From: Pedobacter sp. KBS0701
Lineage (GTDB): Bacteria; Bacteroidota; Bacteroidia; Sphingobacteriales; Sphingobacteriaceae
Length of the DNA: 64,000 nucleotides
Direction of reading: 5' to 3'
Assembly: GCF_005938645.2 (NCBI RefSeq)
Contig: NZ_CP042171.1
Location: forward strand, 1,054,001-1,118,000
The stretch's first letter is position 1, and every line of letters begins with the position of its first letter. The notes beneath the pieces are model-generated. The model searched no databases and was not told the origin of the DNA. It saw only the letters and a list, made by a program, of their open reading frames with translations. The translations under genes and the position numbers were made by a program. This document shows positions 59,690-64,000 of the stretch, piece by piece.

Positions 59690-60052
59690 TTTGCACAGGC
59701 TTAAAAAATATTTGTGTTAGCGTAAGCCCGGCTTTTCATTGTGCATAAGTTCTTAAGGCTATAAAACATTAAATGAGTTCATTAGGGATAATGCTCAAAT
59801 TGTTTCATAATTGTTTACAAGCTGAATAAAAAGCAATATTTGCTTTTAAAAAATGGTAACAAAAAACAAGTCTTGATAAATTTTTCTGGGATATTCAGAT
59901 AAACGGTTGAGAAATTATGGTGCAATTGTATGTATTTGAAACGTAATCTGCAAGCAAAAGTTTAAAATGTTTATAAAAATAATTGATGTGCGAATTATTT
60001 TTTCGCTCAGAAAACTTAAAAATCTTCATATTTGCAGCAAATAAGCCTATAT

Positions 60053-60883
60053 ATGACCAAAGAGCAACTTTTCGAGCAGATACAAAAAAAACGTTCATTT
60101 TTATGTGTCGGATTAGATTCTTCATTGGATAAGATACCACAGCATCTGTTGAAATACGAAAATCCGATTCTGGAATTCAATAAACAAATTATTGATGCCA
60201 CAAAAGATTTGTGTGTGGCTTATAAGCCCAATACTGCTTTTTACGAATGTTATGGCAAAAAAGGTTGGGAAACCTTAATTGAAACCTGGAAATATATGCC
60301 ACAAGATATTTTTTCTATTGCTGATGCTAAACGCGGCGACATTGGAAATACTTCTGCCATGTATGCCGAAACTTTTTTTAACGCTGCATCGTCTGAAATG
60401 AGTTTCGATTCGGTTACCGTTGCACCTTATATGGGCAGCGATTCGGTAACGCCGTTTTTAACATTTAAGGATAAATGGGTAATTCTATTGGCTTTAACCT
60501 CAAATGCGGGGCATGCCGATTTTCAATTGCAGGAAATTGGAGCAGAAAGGCTGTTCGAAAAAGTGATTAAAACCTCACAAACCTGGGCAACAGATGAGCA
60601 GATAATGTATGTAGTTGGGGCTACACGCGGTGCGGCATTTGGCGATGTACGTAAACTGGCACCAGATCACTTTCTTTTAGTACCTGGGGTTGGTGCGCAG
60701 GGTGGCGATTTAAGTGAAGTGTGTAAATATGGGTTAAATTCGCAATGCGGATTATTGATCAATTCATCAAGGGGGATTATCTATGCCAGCCAGGGAGAAG
60801 ACTTTGCCGAAAAAGCCAGAGCAGAGGCTTTAAAACTGCAACAGGAAATGGAGCAGATTTTGATTAAAGCAGAGCTAATTTAA
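60053..60883 (+). CDS. pyrF: Orotidine 5'-phosphate decarboxylase, type 2
   Basis: A 276-residue enzyme of the long type found in Bacteroidota, catalysing the last step of UMP synthesis. Visible are [28 protein letters not shown], the catalytic block [17 protein letters not shown] (Lys and Asp), and [26 protein letters not shown] near the end. I start at the ATG at 60053 ([10 protein letters not shown]); a frame extension to 60032 adds seven residues. The length of 276 fits the type-2 branch. Confidence 0.94.
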   Translation: MTKEQLFEQIQKKRSFLCVGLDSSLDKIPQHLLKYENPILEFNKQIIDATKDLCVAYKPNTAFYECYGKKGWETLIETWKYMPQDIFSIADAKRGDIGNTSAMYAETFFNAASSEMSFDSVTVAPYMGSDSVTPFLTFKDKWVILLALTSNAGHADFQLQEIGAERLFEKVIKTSQTWATDEQIMYVVGATRGAAFGDVRKLAPDHFLLVPGVGAQGGDLSEVCKYGLNSQCGLLINSSRGIIYASQGEDFAEKARAEALKLQQEMEQILIKAELI

Positions 60884-60914
60884 CCACAGATGAAAAGGAT
60901 AAACACAGATTTTA
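60882..60914 (+). repeat. Left inverted repeat of GxxExxY cassette
   Basis: AACCACAGATG and GGATAAACACAGATTTTAG start inside the pyrF stop codon. They are inverted relative to ATCTGTGCTTATCTGTG and CCATCTGTGGTT at 61341-61370. Confidence 0.65.
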
Positions 60915-60958
60915 GTTCCAAATAATCTGAGTTGAAATATTTTTAATAAATTAGTTTC

Positions 60959-61336
60959 ATGAATAACCTAAATGAAATCACTGAAAAAGTAATTGGAGCT
61001 GCATTTATAGTTTCAAATACATTAGGAAGTGGTTTTTTAGAGAAAGTGTATGAGAATGCATTATTCATTGAGATAAGAAAAGCTGGACTCGGTGTAACAA
61101 AACAACAAGCCCTTCAGGTTTTTTATGACGAACAGGTTGTTGGAGATTACTTTGTTGATTTGTTTGTTGAGAATGAAGTGATTGTTGAGTTAAAAACGGT
61201 CAAAGATATAACAGATATCCATCAGGCTCAATTGATGAACTATTTAATCGCTTGCAATAGGCGCTGTGGTTTAATTATCAATTTTGGTAAACCTAGAATT
61301 GAAATAAAAAGAATGCTTAACGGCTATGATCTCTAA
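60959..61336 (+). CDS. GxxExxY protein
   Basis: A 125-residue protein named for its motif GSGFLEKVYENAL. The second half VVGDYFVDLFVENEVIVELKTV has the D...ExK arrangement of the PD-(D/E)XK nuclease-like fold. Such proteins are scattered between related genomes and sometimes lie in 23S rRNA intervening sequences. The function is not known. The gene is bounded by inverted ACAGATG/CATCTGTGG repeats, suggesting that it moves as a small cassette. Confidence 0.88.
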   Translation: MNNLNEITEKVIGAAFIVSNTLGSGFLEKVYENALFIEIRKAGLGVTKQQALQVFYDEQVVGDYFVDLFVENEVIVELKTVKDITDIHQAQLMNYLIACNRRCGLIINFGKPRIEIKRMLNGYDL

Positions 61337-61340
61337 AAAT

Positions 61341-61370
61341 ATCTGTGCTTATCTGTGTCCATCTGTGGTT
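61341..61370 (+). repeat. Right inverted repeat of GxxExxY cassette
   Basis: ATCTGTGCTTATCTGTG then CCATCTGTGGTT, starting 4 nt after the GxxExxY stop. It mirrors the left repeat at 60882. Confidence 0.65.
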
Positions 61371-61431
61371 GAATATATAAAAAGAAAATAAAGGTTATAC
61401 AACTCTTAAGAATAATTCATTATCTTCAAGG

Positions 61432-62715
61432 ATGAATTTTCCAGAAGATTTTCTTCATTATGTATGGCAATTCAGGTCGTTTGATTATAACGGACTGCAA
61501 ACCTGTGATGGTGAAAATCTGGAAATCATCAATACGGGATTGCTTAACCGAAATGCAGGTCCGGATTTTAACCATGCCAAGATTAAGATAGGAGAAACGC
61601 TGTGGGCAGGAAATGTAGAAATTCACTTAAAATCATCTGACTGGTTAAAACACAACCACCAGGTTAATCCTGCGTATGAAAATGTAATCTTACATGTTGT
61701 TTACCAGCATGATGCTGAAATAACCAGGATGGATGAAACCATTTTGCCGGTTTTAGAACTGAAGAGCCGGATTTCAAAGGATCTGATCAGCAAGTACGAA
61801 AACCTGTTCCTCACCTTAACTGATTTTCCTTGCATTTCCCAGATAGGAAGGGTAGATGAGTTAATCGTAGATTCTTTTTTGTCAAGAACATTGGTTGAGC
61901 GTTTTGAGCAGAAAACAAATGCTGTTACAGAAACCTTGAATGAATTAAACGGGAATTGGGATGAGACTTTCTACCGCTTTATGGCCCGTAATTTTGGTTT
62001 CAAAATAAATGCCTTGCCTTTCGAGTTATTTGCCAAGGCTGTTCCACAGCATATTTATGCCAGGCATAAAAACAATCCACACCAGATAGAAGCATTGGTT
62101 TTTGGTGCTGCAGGCTTTTTAAATGATCATTTTGAAGAAGAATACCCGCGGAAGTTAAAAGCAGAATTTCAGTTTCTCCAAAAGAAATATAACATTACAC
62201 CCATTAATGTTTCCCTTTGGAAGTTTATGCGCATGCGTCCTCAAAATTTCCCAACCATTCGTTTGGCACAATTTGCAGCATTAATAACCAAAGCCAATCA
62301 TCTTTTTTCTAAAATTATGGAAATAAAGAATGTGGCTGAACTGCGTAGCTTATTTGAAAACCTGCCCGTAAACGATTACTGGAAAACACATTATCATTTT
62401 AAAAAGATAGCTTCCACCGTAAATATACAGATCGGAAAAACATCAGTAGATAATGTCCTCTTAAATACCGTCGCCTTGTTTTTATTTGCTTATGGAAAAC
62501 ATACAGCAGCACAATATTTTATCAGTAGAGCCGTAAAACTGTTAGAAAGTTTGCCTGCTGAGCAAAATGCAATTACCAATAAGTTTACTGAAGCAGGCGT
62601 GAAGATGGAGAATGCATTTGCCTCTCAGGGAATTTTGCAATTAAAAAAGCAATATTGCGATGAGAAAAAATGCCTGTCTTGTGGTATTGGAATTAAAATT
62701 TTAAAACAGGCCTAA
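61432..62715 (+). CDS. DUF2851 family protein
   Basis: A 427-residue soluble protein of the DUF2851 family: the start NFPEDFLHYVWQFRSFDYN, then GLLNRNAGPDFNHAKIKIGE, WAGNVEIHLKSSDW and NVILHVVYQHD, and the end PINVSLWKFMRMRPQNFPTI. The tail has four cysteines (YCDEKKCLSCGIGIKIL), a possible metal site. The function is unknown. The family is nearly restricted to Bacteroidota. Confidence 0.9.
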   Translation: MNFPEDFLHYVWQFRSFDYNGLQTCDGENLEIINTGLLNRNAGPDFNHAKIKIGETLWAGNVEIHLKSSDWLKHNHQVNPAYENVILHVVYQHDAEITRMDETILPVLELKSRISKDLISKYENLFLTLTDFPCISQIGRVDELIVDSFLSRTLVERFEQKTNAVTETLNELNGNWDETFYRFMARNFGFKINALPFELFAKAVPQHIYARHKNNPHQIEALVFGAAGFLNDHFEEEYPRKLKAEFQFLQKKYNITPINVSLWKFMRMRPQNFPTIRLAQFAALITKANHLFSKIMEIKNVAELRSLFENLPVNDYWKTHYHFKKIASTVNIQIGKTSVDNVLLNTVALFLFAYGKHTAAQYFISRAVKLLESLPAEQNAITNKFTEAGVKMENAFASQGILQLKKQYCDEKKCLSCGIGIKILKQA

Positions 62716-62766
62716 GCTTTTCTGCTTTCCGGTAAAACTTTATACACTATAATCTGTTTCCACATT

Positions 62767-62982
62767 ATGGAATTTCCACACGAGCTAAAAGAACTATATC
62801 CTAATCAGATTACTGAGGTTAGGGGTAATGCCGATGCCTTAACTGTTATTTTAAACAGAGATGTCGATATCCATCAATTTAAGGCAGAATTGATTAAAAA
62901 GTTTTCAGGATTGGAAGAACAACAAACGCTTTTTATAAAACATGAAGATAGGCAGGATTTCGAAAAATTAATTTTGGAATAA
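62767..62982 (+). CDS. Small conserved-looking hypothetical protein
   Basis: A 71-residue acidic protein (MEFPHELKELYPNQITEV start) without membrane segments. The middle TVILNRDVDIHQFKAELIK and the end DRQDFEKLILE suggest a small alpha/beta fold. It follows the DUF2851 gene by 51 nt and could be co-transcribed. No function is known, and gene status is not certain. Confidence 0.6.
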   Translation: MEFPHELKELYPNQITEVRGNADALTVILNRDVDIHQFKAELIKKFSGLEEQQTLFIKHEDRQDFEKLILE

Positions 62983-63115
62983 ATGCGTTTTCGTTTGCCA
63001 TTAAAATTTAACCAATTAAATTTCCTAAATTAGATTCTGAAATCATATAATGGTTTCGGTTTTGGATAGTTTTTATTTTGTGCAGTGCGATTAAGATTTT
63101 TAAAATAAGCTTAAA

Positions 63116-63334
63116 ATGTTCCAGAGAATTATCACTTATTTTGAACAGCAGAGTTTTGGAGTGTCTACCTATTTAGCCAATAAGCTGAATATGAGTACAG
63201 CTAAAGTGAGACTGTTTTTTATTTACTCATCGTTTTTGGCGGTGGGTTTTCCTATATTATTTTATTTTTTAGCTGCTGTTGTGCTCGATATCAGAACATA
63301 CATGAAAAGAATGCGGCTGAGGATCTGGGAATGA
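63116..63334 (+). CDS. PspC domain protein
   Basis: A 72-residue membrane protein with a PspC-like domain: SFGVSTYLANKLNMSTAKVR, then FFIYSSFLAVGFPILFYFLA as a transmembrane segment and a basic tail. PspC proteins are phage-shock envelope-stress sensors in other bacteria. In Bacteroidota single small PspC proteins are common and less well understood. The gene stands alone, 133 nt after its neighbour. Confidence 0.8.
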   Translation: MFQRIITYFEQQSFGVSTYLANKLNMSTAKVRLFFIYSSFLAVGFPILFYFLAAVVLDIRTYMKRMRLRIWE

Positions 63335-63501
63335 TTTCAGTAGGCAGTTTTCAGTTGGCAGTGTCCAATTTGCAGTTAACAGTATCCGGTTTTCAATTGA
63401 CCGTATCTGGTTGGCAGTTTTAAGTTAATAGTATCTAAGTGCTAGTTGGCAGTATTCAGTTGACAGTTAAATTAACTGGAAATTGAGAATTGAAAACTGA
63501 A
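63335..63501. repeat. Word repeat CAGTTGGCAGT between PspC and ankyrin genes
   Basis: A 167-nt run made almost wholly of the words AGTTGGCAGT, CAGTTTTCAGTTGGCAGTG, AACAGTATCCGG and variants, repeated about every 10 to 20 nt. It starts at the PspC stop and ends at the ankyrin gene stop, so it lies between convergent genes. Confidence 0.7.
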
Positions 63502-64000
63502 CTAGTCATCATCTCTTAAAATTTCGGCAATTTCATTAAAGCCTTTTTCTGCGGCCAAATCTGCCGGGAGTTTTCCGCCTTCCATGCGTAAAGAAACTTC
63601 CGCTCCGTGTTCTAACAGTAAAATAATCAATTCAATATTTCCAAGTTGAGCAGCAGTGTGTAAGGGAGCTAAGCCTGCTTTCTGACAAACATTAGGGTAT
63701 GCGCCCGCATCTAAGAGCATTTTAGTGATATTAAAATTATTAGCTGCAACTGCCGAGTGGATTGGAAATACATTGAAGCCATTTTTTGATGCCAGGTTTA
63801 CTTCAGCGCCTTTTAAAACCAGAAAACGGGCCAATTCCTCATGTCCGAAATAGCAGGCTAAACCAAGCGGTGTAAAGCCATCTTCAGAAAATTCATTGAT
63901 ACTGGCAGGGTTTTGAAAAATCAGTAGCGTAGCCGCGTCGAATTTGCCAACGGCACAGGCCTCAAACAAGGTTAAATGATCTACAAACTCAGCAATCAAA
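63502..64000 (-). CDS. Ankyrin-repeat protein, cut by window end
   Basis: About 165 residues seen. Four to five ankyrin repeats are visible (SEDGFTPLGLACYFGHEELA, NGFNVFPIHSAVAANNFNIT, AGLAPLHTAAQLGNIELI and GGKLPADLAAEKGFNEIA). The only start in frame at the edge is a TTG at 63999, and homologues begin further upstream, so I treat the gene as 5'-truncated by the window end. It is probably a cytosolic protein-protein interaction module. No partner is visible. Confidence 0.85.
   Translation of the reverse strand, partial: LIAEFVDHLTLFEACAVGKFDAATLLIFQNPASINEFSEDGFTPLGLACYFGHEELARFLVLKGAEVNLASKNGFNVFPIHSAVAANNFNITKMLLDAGAYPNVCQKAGLAPLHTAAQLGNIELIILLLEHGAEVSLRMEGGKLPADLAAEKGFNEIAEILRDDD

Noticed and set aside
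1..64000. Insertion sequence, prophage or defence island
   Set aside because: No transposase, integrase, phage structural gene or known defence gene was recognised; only small IVS-type genes suggest mobility.

Overview
The window reads as a chromosomal segment of a Sphingobacteriaceae bacterium (phylum Bacteroidota), most like Pedobacter. The evidence is low-to-moderate GC, promoters of the Bacteroidota type (TTTG, about 19 nt, TAnnTTTG), almost no Shine-Dalgarno sites, and family-typical genes: DUF4290 upstream of murA, DUF4254 beside a GT9 glycosyltransferase, DUF2851, DUF4173, a 286-residue primary sigma factor, and a Rho with a long N-terminal extension. I see no rRNA, prophage, insertion sequence or CRISPR array.

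Region 1 (1-16,343): seven consecutive FtsX/MacB-type permeases of about 790 residues (the first cut by the window edge), followed by one ATPase that may energise them all. Their spacers hold short, word-like repeats. Region 2 (16,358-23,079): an HTTM membrane protein with a partner, two paralogous small secreted proteins, a module of unknown protein, membrane protein, histidine kinase and NarL-type regulator, a metal-receptor-like protein and a small lipoprotein. Region 3 (23,080-28,976): two identical tRNA-Leu(UAG) units, then tig, clpP and clpX (a four-helix-bundle gene sits between tig and clpP), and AMP nucleosidase.

Region 4 (28,985-36,150): a four-copy tandem repeat of about 112 bp, a small ABC pair, rpoD, three DUF2975 membrane proteins with their YozG-type HTH regulator, and sucC. 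Region 5 (36,269-40,026): a minus-strand operon of membrane protein, HTH regulator, small membrane protein, DUF4173 protein, an uncalled 39-residue membrane microprotein and a ferritin-like protein. Region 6 (40,379-46,855): lolD, a pre-ATP-grasp protein, a HAD protein with an altered nucleophile, an S41 peptidase, dprA and a CBS-domain cystathionine beta-synthase-like enzyme.

Region 7 (47,167-64,000): mostly core genes (murA, DUF4290, sixA, GT9, DUF4254, polX, sppA, folK, pssA, rho, pyrF) with a GxxExxY gene, DUF2851, PspC and an ankyrin protein. Two core enzymes carry telling substitutions: MurA has Asp in place of the fosfomycin-target Cys, and PolX has lost all three polymerase aspartates while keeping its PHP nuclease residues.

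No single new defence or biosynthetic system stands out. The most unusual signals are the degenerate word-like repeats placed immediately before start codons, the structured dispersed repeats, candidate leaderless promoters, the altered PolX and HAD active sites, and the 39-residue microprotein. All function calls come from reading the translated sequence by eye; no database search was run.
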